The notes under the pieces: generated by a model
Told to the model about the DNA's origin: nothing
Seen by the model: only the letters and a program-made list of their open reading frames with translations
Databases searched by the model: none
Made by a program: the position numbers and the translations under genes
Shown: in pieces, positions 16,298 through 24,355 of the stretch
How positions within the stretch are numbered: position 1 is the stretch's first letter
Layout: the number at the start of each line of letters is the position of its first letter
Origin: an uncultured Collinsella sp.
GTDB lineage: Bacteria; Actinomycetota; Coriobacteriia; Coriobacteriales; Coriobacteriaceae
Reading direction: 5' to 3'
DNA: 64,000 bases
Assembly: GCA_959604825.1 (NCBI GenBank)
Contig: CAUHCN010000007.1
Span: forward strand, 1 to 64,000

Positions 16298-17284
16298 ATG
16301 CCGATTAATGATCCCGAGAAGTCGGAGAATATGCGCAAGTCCATCCGCGTGTATTCCGGTTCCTCCAACCGTCCCCTCGCTCAGAAGATTGCTGAGTACC
16401 TTGGGGTCGAGCTTTCGGGCCTTACGCTAAAGCAGTTCGCCAATGGTGAGATTTACGCCCGCTACGACGAGACCGTCCGCGGCGCCGACGTCTTCCTGAT
16501 TCAGTCCGTGGCCGGCGGCAACGTCAACGACATGCTCATGGAGCTGCTCATCGCCACCGACGCTGCCAAGCGCGCATCCGCCCGCTCCATCACCGCCGTT
16601 ATCACCCACTACGGCTATGCCCGCCAGGACCGCAAGGCCGGCCCGCGCGAGCCCATCACCGCCCGCCTCGTCGCCAACCTGCTCGAGCGCGCCGGCGTCA
16701 ACCGCATTATCACCCTCGACCTGCACCAGGGCCAGATCCAGGGCTTCTTCGATATCCCGGTTAACCACCTGTCCGCACTGCCGCTGTTTGGCCAGTACTA
16801 CAACGACATGCACTTCGACACCGACAACCTGGTTGTCGTCTCCCCCGACGTGGGTCGCGCCAAGGCCGCCAAGAAGCTGTCCGACATGCTCGGCTGCGAC
16901 CTGGCCATCGCCCACAAGGGCCGTCCGCGCCACAACGCCGCCGAGGTCATGGGCATCATCGGTGACATCAAGGGCAAGACCTGCATCATCAACGACGACA
17001 TGATCGACACCGCTGGCACCCTGTGCGCCAACGTCAAGGAGCTCAAGGCTATGGGCGCCGGTGACATCTACGTCTGCGCCACCCACGGCATCTTCTCCGG
17101 TCCGGCCATCGAGCGCCTGAACGATGCCCCCATCGTCGAGTGCGTCGTCACCGACGCCATCCCCGTCGAGGTCGGCGGCAAGATCAAGACTATCTCGGTC
17201 GCCGAGGAGTTCGCTCAGGCCATCTCCGCCGTTTACCACGAGGAGCCCGTCTCCACGCTCGTCGGCGGCGACTTCGCGCTGTAG
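16298..17284 (+). CDS. prs: Ribose-phosphate pyrophosphokinase
   Basis: Makes PRPP from ribose-5-phosphate and ATP, the precursor for the purine and pyrimidine genes elsewhere in the window. The 328-residue protein contains RQDRKAGPREPITARLVANL (ATP and flexible-loop region), DLHQGQIQGFFDIPVNHL, and the PRPP-binding loop with Asp-Asp (INDDMIDTAGT). AGGAGAAGGGTA precedes the ATG. A short N-terminal extension comes before the usual start (MRKSIRVYSG, about residue 12). A strong terminator follows. Confidence 0.95.
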   Translation: MPINDPEKSENMRKSIRVYSGSSNRPLAQKIAEYLGVELSGLTLKQFANGEIYARYDETVRGADVFLIQSVAGGNVNDMLMELLIATDAAKRASARSITAVITHYGYARQDRKAGPREPITARLVANLLERAGVNRIITLDLHQGQIQGFFDIPVNHLSALPLFGQYYNDMHFDTDNLVVVSPDVGRAKAAKKLSDMLGCDLAIAHKGRPRHNAAEVMGIIGDIKGKTCIINDDMIDTAGTLCANVKELKAMGAGDIYVCATHGIFSGPAIERLNDAPIVECVVTDAIPVEVGGKIKTISVAEEFAQAISAVYHEEPVSTLVGGDFAL

Positions 17285-17320
17285 TCCAACGCGTATCGCA
17301 TCATCTTTGATGTTTTTAAA

Positions 17321-17350
17321 GGGTCGGAAGCTCGCTTCCGACCCTTTTTC
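17321..17350 (+). terminator. Intrinsic terminator of prs
   Basis: Perfect 10-bp stem GGGTCGGAAG (17321-17330) and CTTCCGACCC (17335-17344), followed by five T. Confidence 0.9.
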
Positions 17351-17370
17351 TATTCCTCGCCAATCCGCCC

Positions 17371-17573
17371 TGGATAGTTAGTTCAGATACGTATTTTTTA
17401 AAGCTCCAAAGGTCCGTTCGGAGCCTTCTGAGCTCCCCGGCGGATGCCATGCCGCCCGAAGCTCATCGTTTTCGAGTACAACCGCCGCATATATTATCTT
17501 CAAATCGCCCTCGAAGGCCCTTAGAAACACCTCGAACGCCCGCCGCCTTATACGTATCTGAACTAACTGTCCA
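17371..17573. mobile_element. 203-bp terminal-inverted-repeat element, copy 1
   Basis: The 24-bp ends at 17371-17394 and 17550-17573 are inverted repeats with one mismatch; the outer sequence is TGGA(C/T)AGTTAGTTCAGAT. A 69-codon frame on the minus strand (17378-17587) reads through it but begins in the repeat and has no recognisable domain, so I do not count it as a gene. The size is almost identical to the second copy at 18898-19101, although the interiors differ. Confidence 0.75.
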
Positions 17574-17736
17574 GTAGCCATCGTCAACCTTCTCGGCAGA
17601 GCTCAATTTCCTGCAATCCCCTCAACCGATTCCACCGATTTCCTAACACCCGGCCGTTCATGGCGCCCAGCACCCCGCTGAGCGAAAAGAACGGTATGGC
17701 GGTCGCATTCTGCCGCCAACTTAGTACGTTATAGCT

Positions 17737-18864
17737 ATGACGACCGTGATTTCACATTTCTCCGCCCTCCGCGCAATTCGTCGCGCACGACGGACGTACT
17801 CTGCCCTACCCTGGAGCTCCATTGATAGTGAACAGCAAGCACAGGCCTTGGCTAGCTGCATTCCCAATAATGACGCGATAGACTTTGGCGCACTTTCGAT
17901 ACTCGACGCCTGGAATGAAGATGATTCCGAGCTGCTCGATCTTCTCGTTTCAAACGAAGGCAACCGACGCCCCGACAAGCGACTTCTTCAGCATATTCTC
18001 TCCGCTCCGCTTCCTGAAGGTGCAATTATGCACGTCGAGGCCGACATCTACGCAACGTCTCCTGCCATGACAGCCATGCTTTGTTCTAAAAATAAATCAG
18101 TCGCCAAAACCTTGATGCTTCTCATGGAACTGGTCGGAACTTACTCCCTTCCTCCCGGGGCAACATACCCCATTGCCCATGACGACATCTGGCCCAAGGG
18201 CGATGGTTACGAAGCGACGGGCGATCTTGATTGCCTGGGCAACCAGTCAGCGGCCGAACAACAGAACGAAACCCGCTATGAACAGGCGCACTACAAATGC
18301 GAGCCCGCCACGACCATCGAAGAGCTCGAAGCGGTCGCACGGTTCGCCAAAAGTAGCTCATACGCCTCGTTTCGCACGGCAGTCAAACTCGCCCGGGCTG
18401 GATCCGCATCCCCAGCCGAATCCCTAATGTTTGCCGTTCTCGGAGCGCCCATGCGCTTTGGCGGATTCGGATGTTGCAGCCTGCCCATGGGAGGCCTGCA
18501 ACTCAACCATCGAATCGACTTCGATACTCTTGCGGTCAACATGTCCTCGGGCATCCCCTATGCCATCTGCGACCTATATTGCCCGGCAGCCGGAGTCGAC
18601 AACGAATACAACGGAATTGGGCATGAGCTTCAAAACGCTCGCATCCACGATGGCAATCGAAATAATGGCCTCAAGGCCATGGGCATCCACGTCCTGGTTA
18701 TCAATCGCGACCAAATGAAAGACCTTGTTGCACTCGAAGCCTTCGCCCAAACGATGCATCGACTCGCAGGAGTCCGATTCCGGTACCGTATCAAGGGCTA
18801 TCGCAAGCGTCAGGCCGCTTGGCTCAACGCTCTGCGGGCCGGAACCGGCCTCGCGCCGGTCTAA
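17737..18864 (+). CDS. Hypothetical protein with Vsr/DUF559-like C-terminal segment
   Basis: A 375-residue protein of unknown function. The C-terminal part reads YAICDLYCPAAGVDNEYNGI, then HELQ...HDGNRNNGLKAMGIHVLVI. The arrangement D...E-x-x-G...H...D-x-x-R-x-x-x-L...G resembles the Vsr/DUF559 branch of PD-(D/E)XK nucleases, where Asp, Glu and His/Asp form the metal site. The first 200 residues match nothing I recognise. Codon usage is less GC-rich than its neighbours. It is bracketed by two matching inverted-repeat elements, which suggests transfer as a cassette. The ATG at 17737 is followed directly by coding sequence; no strong ribosome binding site is seen. The frame could be a non-nuclease relative. 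Confidence 0.65.
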   Translation: MTTVISHFSALRAIRRARRTYSALPWSSIDSEQQAQALASCIPNNDAIDFGALSILDAWNEDDSELLDLLVSNEGNRRPDKRLLQHILSAPLPEGAIMHVEADIYATSPAMTAMLCSKNKSVAKTLMLLMELVGTYSLPPGATYPIAHDDIWPKGDGYEATGDLDCLGNQSAAEQQNETRYEQAHYKCEPATTIEELEAVARFAKSSSYASFRTAVKLARAGSASPAESLMFAVLGAPMRFGGFGCCSLPMGGLQLNHRIDFDTLAVNMSSGIPYAICDLYCPAAGVDNEYNGIGHELQNARIHDGNRNNGLKAMGIHVLVINRDQMKDLVALEAFAQTMHRLAGVRFRYRIKGYRKRQAAWLNALRAGTGLAPV

Positions 18865-18897
18865 ACGGCGAATCACCCGTGCGCCGTCGAGCAGGGC

Positions 18898-19101
18898 TGG
18901 GCAGTTAGTTCAAATACGTATAAATGGACGCATTGAATTAGACTGTTTTGCAGCTATCTCTATACCATTCGCCCTATTTGAAGGCAGGGTAGACTTCAAA
19001 ACAGCGCCATATGGACTAACTAAAGCTCCAAAACAACGTATCGGCATTGAATTGAGTAATTCGAGTCCTCAGAACTTATACGTATCTGAACTAACTGTCC
19101 A
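18898..19101. mobile_element. 204-bp terminal-inverted-repeat element, copy 2
   Basis: Ends at 18898-18921 (TGGGCAGTTAGTTCAAATAC...) and 19078-19101 are 24-bp inverted repeats with two mismatches. The right end is identical to the right end of copy 1 over all 24 bases. It starts 34 bp after the stop of the Vsr-like gene. A short AAAGCTCCAAA segment is shared with the interior of copy 1. Confidence 0.75.
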
Positions 19102-19215
19102 CCTCGGATTTCGACGGCCGTCCAAACGCCCCCAAACGCCCTCAATTACCCTCCATTTGACAGCGGCAACAGGGTCGCTCACCATAGCAGGCGACAAATC
19201 AACGAAAGGATGAAC

Positions 19216-19845
19216 ATGGCAGCTGCACAGCCGCTTAAGATTCGCATGGTTGCCGGGCTTGGCAACCCGGGCGAGGAATATGCCGAGACCCGCCACAACG
19301 CTGGCTTTAAGGCAATCGACGAGCTGGCCCGTCAGGCCGGCGTCACGTACTGGAAAAACCAGGCAGGCGCCGAGGTCGCGCTCATCAATATCAACGATCC
19401 CGAGGAAGAGGGCGGCAAGCGCCAGATCGTGCTGGTCAAGCCGCAGTCGTATATGAATACCTCGGGTGGCCCCATCTCCAAGCTCTGCCGCGAGTACAAA
19501 ATCAAGGCCGAGGAGCTGCTTGTAATCCACGACGAGCTCGACATTCCCGCCGGCGATGTGCGCGTCAAGGTGGGCGGCGGCCACGCCGGCCACAACGGCC
19601 TGCGCTCCATCATCGACAAGATGGGCAGCCGCGACTTTAGTCGCATCCGCACCGGCATCGGCAACCCTCCCGGCAAGATGGCCGTGGCAGACTATGTGCT
19701 CAAGCAGCTGCGCGCCCGCGAGGCCGAGGACTTCCAGGACACCTGCGCCCGCGCCGCAGATGCCGCCGGTTTGGCCATCGTCCACGGCGTAATCTACGCG
19801 CGCGATCACGTAAACGGTGCCGCTTCCGCCAACGGCAAGCACTAA
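19216..19845 (+). CDS. pth: Peptidyl-tRNA hydrolase
   Basis: Releases peptides from stalled peptidyl-tRNA. The 209-residue protein has the family signatures GLGNPGEEYAETRHNAGF with the catalytic His, PQSYMN, HDELDIPAG with the catalytic Asp, GGGHAGHNGLRSI, and RIRTGIGNPPG. Two in-frame ATGs occur at 19210 and 19216; AAAGG sits at the right distance for 19216. The C-terminus is slightly extended. A terminator follows. Confidence 0.94.
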   Translation: MAAAQPLKIRMVAGLGNPGEEYAETRHNAGFKAIDELARQAGVTYWKNQAGAEVALININDPEEEGGKRQIVLVKPQSYMNTSGGPISKLCREYKIKAEELLVIHDELDIPAGDVRVKVGGGHAGHNGLRSIIDKMGSRDFSRIRTGIGNPPGKMAVADYVLKQLRAREAEDFQDTCARAADAAGLAIVHGVIYARDHVNGAASANGKH

Positions 19846-19856
19846 AGCCTATCATT

Positions 19857-20036
19857 TAGGGGCAGGTTTATTTTGGCATGTTTTACCTGCGGAAACGCCC
19901 CGGTTGCGGCATCACGATAAACCGCGCGCCGTTATACACGCATAGCACCCCAAAGGGGGCCGACCTCATCTCAACCCGAGGCCGGCCCCCTTTGCTGTTT
20001 TACCTGATAAAACTGACCAAAATAAACCTGCCCCTA
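19857..20036. repeat. 180-bp element with perfect 20-bp inverted ends
   Basis: TAGGGGCAGGTTTATTTTGG (19857-19876) is exactly complementary to 20017-20036. Inside is a terminator-like stem (19952-19993), and TTTTACCTG occurs inside both ends. A related half-element is at 31450-31497. Confidence 0.8.
19952..19994 (+). terminator. Hairpin terminator downstream of pth
   Basis: 11-bp stem AAAGGGGGCCG (19952-19962) and CGGCCCCCTTT (19983-19993), extended by CCTC/GAGG, sitting inside the 180-bp repeat element. The T tract is short. Confidence 0.65.
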
Positions 20037-20108
20037 TTCGGTAGGACGAAGTGGATAAACCCTTTTCCCAACCGCCGAAGACACACGTAAACAGCATGTC
20101 CATGAGGG

Positions 20109-20114
20109 TATAAT
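20109..20114 (+). promoter_or_regulatory. Probable -10 box of nfnAB
   Basis: TATAAT at 20109-20114, 106 bp before the nfnA start. No good -35 box is visible at the usual spacing (CGTAAA), so this is tentative. Confidence 0.35.
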
Positions 20115-20219
20115 TCGTACCGTATGTCTGCACAACGCCTGTGCGCGTACGGTTTTATTCGGGCTGCCGTCCATTTCCGTGGAGGCACGGTTCGGCCGCC
20201 CTAACAAGAGAGGGGTTCT

Positions 20220-21059
20220 ATGTATAAGATCCTGGAGAAGACGCAGTTCTCGGAGAAGGTGTTCAAGTTCCGCATCGAGGCGCCTGCAATCGCCAAGCAT
20301 GCGCACGCTGGACAGTTCCTCATGGTTCGCGCCAACGAGACGGGCGAGCGCGTCCCGTTTACCCTGGCCGGCTGGAACGGTGACGAGGGCTGGGTCGAGT
20401 TCATCTTCATGGTGATCGGCAAGACCACCGAGATGCTGTCCACCTATGAGGCCGGCGAGTCGCTGCGCGACGTCGTGGGTCCGTTGGGCGTTCCCACCGA
20501 GATGGCCGAGGGCCCCTGCGCCGTCATTGGCGGCGGCGTCGGCCTGGCAATTGCCTTCCCGGTCGCCAAGCACCTGGTCGAGACCGGTCACGAGGTGCAC
20601 GCCATCATGGGCGCCCGCACCAAGGACCTCCTGCTCATGGAGGACCAGTTCCGCGAGCTCCTCGACGAGGACCACATCCACATCACCACCGACGACGGCT
20701 CCTACGGCGAGCAGGGCGTTGTCACCGCTCCGCTGGAGCGCCTGCTGCAGGACAAGGCCGTGAGCCAGGTCTTCTGCGTCGGCCCCGTTCCGATGATGAA
20801 GTTCTCGACCCTCACCGCCCAGAAGTACGACACCCCCATTACCGCGTCCCTCAACCCCATCATGGTTGACGGCACCGGCATGTGCGGCTGCTGCCGCGTC
20901 GAGGTGGGCGGCGTGACCAAGTTCGCTTGCGTCGACGGCCCCGACTTCGATGCCACCCTGGTCGACTGGGATGACCTTCGTGCCCGCCAGGCCGCTTACC
21001 GTTCCGAAGAGGGCGAGTCCCTCAAGGCTTATGAGGAAAAGAGCTGCGCATGCCACTAG
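20220..21059 (+). CDS. nfnA: NfnA-like ferredoxin-NADP+ oxidoreductase subunit
   Basis: The FAD and [2Fe-2S] subunit of an electron-bifurcating NADH-dependent ferredoxin:NADP+ reductase. The 279-residue protein has an FAD-binding barrel (RVPFTLAGW, about 42-50), an NAD(P) domain (VIGGGVGLAIAFPVAKHL, about 102-119) and the cluster motif GTGMCGCCRVEVGG with a further cysteine in KFACVDG. The alternative reading is a dihydroorotate dehydrogenase electron-transfer subunit (PyrK-like); the overlapping GltA-like partner at 21050 favours NfnAB. AGAGAGGGG precedes the ATG. Confidence 0.87.
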   Translation: MYKILEKTQFSEKVFKFRIEAPAIAKHAHAGQFLMVRANETGERVPFTLAGWNGDEGWVEFIFMVIGKTTEMLSTYEAGESLRDVVGPLGVPTEMAEGPCAVIGGGVGLAIAFPVAKHLVETGHEVHAIMGARTKDLLLMEDQFRELLDEDHIHITTDDGSYGEQGVVTAPLERLLQDKAVSQVFCVGPVPMMKFSTLTAQKYDTPITASLNPIMVDGTGMCGCCRVEVGGVTKFACVDGPDFDATLVDWDDLRARQAAYRSEEGESLKAYEEKSCACH

Positions 21060-22459
21060 TTAACGGTCGTTTCGTTGCCGATATGAAGTCGCCCCGCACC
21101 CCCGATAACGAGGAGCCGGCTGCCGAGCGCGCCTGCGACTTCCGCCCCGTCGACAAGGGCTTCACCGAGGAGATGGCGCTGGCCGAGGCCGAGCGCTGCC
21201 TCAACTGCAAGAAGCCGTTCTGTGTTGAGGGCTGCCCCGTCAACATCAACATCCCCCGCTTTATCGAGCAGATCCGCGCGAAGGACTTCGGCGGCGCTCT
21301 CGATACCATCCGCGAGGACTCCATGCTTCCCGCCATCTGCGGCCGCGTCTGCCCGCAGGAGAACCAGTGCGAGGGCAAGTGCATCCGTGGTAAGAAGTCC
21401 GAGCCCGTGGCCATCGGCCAGCTCGAGCGCTTCCTGGGTGACCGCCCCGAGCTCGCTTCCACGCCCAAGATGGCCCCCAAGAACGGCAAGAAGGTCGCCG
21501 TCGTCGGCTCCGGCCCGTCCGGCATCACCTGCGCCGGCGAGCTCGCCCGTAACGGCTTTGACGTTACCGTCTTCGAGGCCTTCTTCACCGGCGGCGGCGT
21601 GCTGGTCTACGGCATCCCCGAGTTCCGCCTGCCCAAGGCAGTCGTCAAGCGCGAGATCGACGGCTTGGAGGACATGGGCGTCAAGTTTGAGTACAACTCC
21701 GTCGTGGGCAACATGGCCACGGCCGAGGAGCTGTTCGAGCAGGGCTTCGACGCCATCTACGTGGCGACCGGCGCTGGCCTGCCCAAGTTCCTCAACGTCC
21801 CCGGCGAGAACCTGCCCAACGTCTTCTTCGCTAACGAGTACCTCACCCGCGTGAACCTGATGAAGGCCAACAAGTTCCCCGAGTACGACACCCCCACCAA
21901 GCACGGCAAGAACGTCGTTGTCTTTGGCGGCGGCAACGTGGCCATGGACGCCGTCCGCACCGCCAAGCGCCTGGGCGCCGAGCACGCCATCATCGCCTAC
22001 CGTCGTACCGAGGACGAGATGCCCTGCCGTCGCGCCGAGCTGCACCATGCTAAGGCCGAGGGCGTCGAGGTTCTGCCGCTCGTCTCCCCGCTCGAGTTTG
22101 TCGCTGGCGAGGACGGCTCCGTGTGCGCCGTCAAGGTCCAGAAGATGGAGCTCGGCGAGCCCGACGAGTCCGGCCGTCGTCGCCCGGTGCCCATCGAGGG
22201 CGCCATCGAGGAGATCCCCTGCGACGTCGCTATTTCGGCTATCGGCACCAACGCCAACCCCTTCGCTGCCAAGATCGGCGGCAAGATGGAGCTCAACAAG
22301 TGGGGCTACATCGTTGCCGACGAGGAGACCGGCCAGACCACCGATCCCCGCATCTGGGCCGGCGGCGACATCGTCACCGGTGCCGCTACGGTCATTCTGG
22401 CGATGGGCGCCGGCAAGAAGGCCGCCGCTTCCATCACCAAGAGCCTGCTGGGCGAGTAA
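21050..22459 (+). CDS. nfnB: NfnB-like subunit (GltD/GltA-type oxidoreductase)
   Basis: The 469-residue flavoprotein subunit pairs with NfnA, overlapping it by 10 bp. The N-terminus carries cysteine sets CLNCKKPFCVEGCPVNI and CGRVCPQENQCEGKC for iron-sulfur clusters. GSGPSGITCAGELARNG (about 150) binds FAD and FGGGNVAMDAVRTAKRLG (about 287) binds NAD(P). The C-terminal GGDIVTGAATVILAMGAGKKAA completes the flavin site. Related glutamate synthase small subunits look alike, but no large subunit is present here. A strong terminator follows. Confidence 0.88.
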   Translation: MPLVNGRFVADMKSPRTPDNEEPAAERACDFRPVDKGFTEEMALAEAERCLNCKKPFCVEGCPVNINIPRFIEQIRAKDFGGALDTIREDSMLPAICGRVCPQENQCEGKCIRGKKSEPVAIGQLERFLGDRPELASTPKMAPKNGKKVAVVGSGPSGITCAGELARNGFDVTVFEAFFTGGGVLVYGIPEFRLPKAVVKREIDGLEDMGVKFEYNSVVGNMATAEELFEQGFDAIYVATGAGLPKFLNVPGENLPNVFFANEYLTRVNLMKANKFPEYDTPTKHGKNVVVFGGGNVAMDAVRTAKRLGAEHAIIAYRRTEDEMPCRRAELHHAKAEGVEVLPLVSPLEFVAGEDGSVCAVKVQKMELGEPDESGRRRPVPIEGAIEEIPCDVAISAIGTNANPFAAKIGGKMELNKWGYIVADEETGQTTDPRIWAGGDIVTGAATVILAMGAGKKAAASITKSLLGE

Positions 22460-22489
22460 TCACCTGCAGTGCTAGCCATCAAACGGCAA

Positions 22490-22526
22490 AGTCCCCGTCG
22501 AGCACACGCCCGGCGGGGACTTTTTT
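22490..22526 (+). terminator. Intrinsic terminator of nfnAB
   Basis: Stem AGTCCCCG (22490-22497) and CGGGGACT (22514-22521) with a T6 tract. Confidence 0.88.
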
Positions 22527-22536
22527 ATGCCGGCCG

Positions 22537-22580
22537 CCCAAACCACCACGATGGGGCAGGCACCTTTGTGGTGGTTTGGG
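22537..22580. repeat. GGGGCAGG-core palindrome, copy A
   Basis: Perfect 13-bp arms CCCAAACCACCAC (22537-22549) and its complement (22568-22580) enclose GATGGGGCAGGCACCTTT. It is a mirror-image relative of the palindrome at 22872-22912. Confidence 0.8.
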
Positions 22581-22598
22581 ACTTGCCCGGTCGTTTTG

Positions 22599-22814
22599 TC
22601 TCAATCTGTAACAGCTGGAGTCCGTTGAGCCCTGCAGTTGTTACAGATTGAGATATTGTGCCGGCCGGCCACGCTGCATCTCAATCTGTAACAGTTAGAG
22701 ACCAAATATGCCGCCTGGTGTTACAGATCAAGACGTTGGGCTGACGGCCGAACGGTTCATCTCAATCTGTAACAGTTAGAGCCATTTTCGCTGGCTTGGT
22801 GTTACAGATCGAGA
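22599..22814. repeat. Array of three ~55-bp palindromes, ~80-bp period
   Basis: Units at 22599-22653, 22679-22733 and 22760-22814 each begin TCTCAATCTGTAAC and end with GTTACAGAT plus TGAGA, CAAGA or CGAGA. The middle of units 2 and 3 keeps AGTTAGAG and (C/T)TGGT. Spacers of about 26 bp (CGGCCGGCCACG and GACGGCCGAACGG types) separate them. No open reading frame or promoter is evident. Confidence 0.85.
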
Positions 22815-22871
22815 CTATGCAAAAGCCGAGGATAGGCACTGCCGCCAAGGCCTTCCCCTCAGCCTAAAACA

Positions 22872-22912
22872 AAAACCACCACAAAGGTGCCTGTCCCCTT
22901 TGTGGTGGTTTT
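22872..22912. repeat. GGGGACAGG-core palindrome, copy A'
   Basis: Perfect 16-bp arms AAAACCACCACAAAGG (22872-22887) and its complement (22897-22912) around TGCCTGTCC. On the minus strand it reads GGGGACAGGCACC, matching copy A and the GGGGACAG cores at 26851 and 28893. Confidence 0.8.
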
Positions 22913-22918
22913 GATCGG

Positions 22919-23542
22919 CTAGGCTTCGAGCTGCGCCAGCTTGTAGCGGTAGGCCGCCGCGATGACGTCTTTGCAGCCTTCGCGGCCCAGCTTGGCGCGG
23001 TTGACGACGATGTCCTTGCCACTCGTCATCTTCCACTTGCCGGCACTATAGCGCTTGTAAAATGCCTCGCGCGCCTTCTGCTGCTGCTTGACCAGTTTAG
23101 CGCCCTTCTTTTTGTTAAGGCCGCGCTTCTTGCGCACGATCTCGACGCGGTCCTCAAAGGGTGCGGTCACCAACACAGCAATGTGGTTGGGGTTGTTACG
23201 AAGCAGATAATCGGACAGGCGCCCTTCGATGATGCAGCTCTCGGTCTCGCCCAGATCCAAAATCACCTGGCTCATCTTTTGGAACAACTTGTCCGAGTAC
23301 GAACGCGCATCGTAGCGGTCGGGCAGAAACGCCATGTTCTCCACGGCCAGGCGCTCGTCGTAGGCGGCCATCTTGTCGAGTGACTCACCCGCGCGCAGCG
23401 ACGCACGCACCAGCAGCTCGTTATCGTACAGCGGAATCCCCAGCTCGTCGGCAAGCATGCGACCAATCTCGTGGCCCTCGGCGCCAAAGTCGCGCGCGAT
23501 GGTAATGACCACAGGATTCTTCTTATTCTCCAGATCGCTCAT
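22919..23542 (-). CDS. Cytidylate kinase-like family protein
   Basis: A 207-residue protein of the cytidylate-kinase-2 type. ITIARDFGAEGHEIGRMLAD (13-33) is a variant P-loop, LYDNELL follows, and CIIEGRLSDYLLR with VTAPFEDRVEIVRKKRG matches the core and LID regions. The variant P-loop means cytidylate kinase activity is not assured. A Lys-rich stretch (RGLNKKKGAKLVKQQQKARE) is present. It ends in the repeat-rich intergenic region and starts just upstream of a long hairpin. Confidence 0.82.
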   Translation of the reverse strand: MSDLENKKNPVVITIARDFGAEGHEIGRMLADELGIPLYDNELLVRASLRAGESLDKMAAYDERLAVENMAFLPDRYDARSYSDKLFQKMSQVILDLGETESCIIEGRLSDYLLRNNPNHIAVLVTAPFEDRVEIVRKKRGLNKKKGAKLVKQQQKAREAFYKRYSAGKWKMTSGKDIVVNRAKLGREGCKDVIAAAYRYKLAQLEA

Positions 23543-23606
23543 CGCGATTCCTTTCTAACAAATGAGAAATAGGCGATTCCTGATTCCCATTTTGTCACTT
23601 ACGACC

Positions 23607-23714
23607 GTCCTGGTTTCCCAAGTGCGGCAGATTGCCCCGAAAGAGGAGCGCCGCGTACTAAATGTACGCAAGCGACGATTGAGGGGCAAGGTGCCGTGCT
23701 TGGGGAAGCAGGAC
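23607..23714. repeat. 108-nt imperfect hairpin with CAGATTG/CAAGGTG motif
   Basis: GTCCTG/CAGGAC ends, then a roughly 15-bp stem (TTCCCAAG...GCGGCA), then CAGATTG (left) opposite CAAGGTG (right), CCCC/GGGG, and an apical GCGTAC/GTACGC hairpin. The same two 7-mers occur in the covarying elements at 26948 and 56763. The right end overlaps the stop codon of the downstream permease gene, so it may also act as a terminator. Confidence 0.65.
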
Positions 23715-24352
23715 TATGCGGCCACGATGCGGCGTTGATATGCCCTCACCAGCAGCGAGATACCAAAGTTGAGCACGAAGTACATCGCAAACACCAGGCC
23801 GTAGAGCATAAGCACCTGCGACAGGTCGATCGCGTGGGCCATCACGACGTTTGCCGTGTACATGAGCTCGGCCACGTTAATGCCCGAAAGATACGAGCTG
23901 TCCTTGATGACGGTCGTGCACTGGCTAAACAGCGCCGGAATGATCGTCTTAAATGTCTGCGGCAGAATGATGTAGCGCATGGTGGCAAAGAAGCCAAAGC
24001 CCTGGCTCTGCGCTGCCTCAAACTGGCCGCGCGGAATCGAGTCGAGGCCGCCGCGCACAATCTCGGCCATAACAGCGCTGGTAAACAGCGTAAAGGCGAT
24101 GGTCGAAATCACAATGTCCAAACCCTGCACCGTAAAGTAGATAAACAGGATCCACAGCAGGTTCGGCGTGCAACGGAACAGCTCGATATAGGCACTCACC
24201 AAAATACGGAACGGGCGGGGCGCATAGCTTTTAACAAGCGCCAGCACCGTGCCAAAGATGAGCGAGAAAAAGATCGACAGCGCCGAGATCTCGATGGTCT
24301 TAACAAAGCCGCCCCAAATGTAGAGCAGGTTGGTCGCGTTGAAGATTTCCAT
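23714..24352 (-). CDS. Polar amino-acid ABC transporter permease (1)
   Basis: A 212-residue inner-membrane permease of the His/Glu/Gln (HisMQ) family. It has about five hydrophobic helices, and the EAA loop (VRGGLDSIPRGQFEAAQSQGFG, about 98-119) that contacts the ATPase. It follows the second permease by 3 bp; together they would form the heterodimeric channel. The last gene of the four-gene operon read from 26743. Confidence 0.9.
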   Translation of the reverse strand: MEIFNATNLLYIWGGFVKTIEISALSIFFSLIFGTVLALVKSYAPRPFRILVSAYIELFRCTPNLLWILFIYFTVQGLDIVISTIAFTLFTSAVMAEIVRGGLDSIPRGQFEAAQSQGFGFFATMRYIILPQTFKTIIPALFSQCTTVIKDSSYLSGINVAELMYTANVVMAHAIDLSQVLMLYGLVFAMYFVLNFGISLLVRAYQRRIVAA

Positions 24353-24355
24353 GCG

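Noticed and set aside
17378..17587. 69-codon gene inside the first inverted-repeat element
   Set aside because: It begins within the inverted repeat, has no family similarity, and the equivalent frame is not kept in the second element.
22599..22814. CRISPR array
   Set aside because: Units are long palindromes of about 55 bp with diverged middles, only three in number, and the spacers are short and GC-similar. No cas gene is present.
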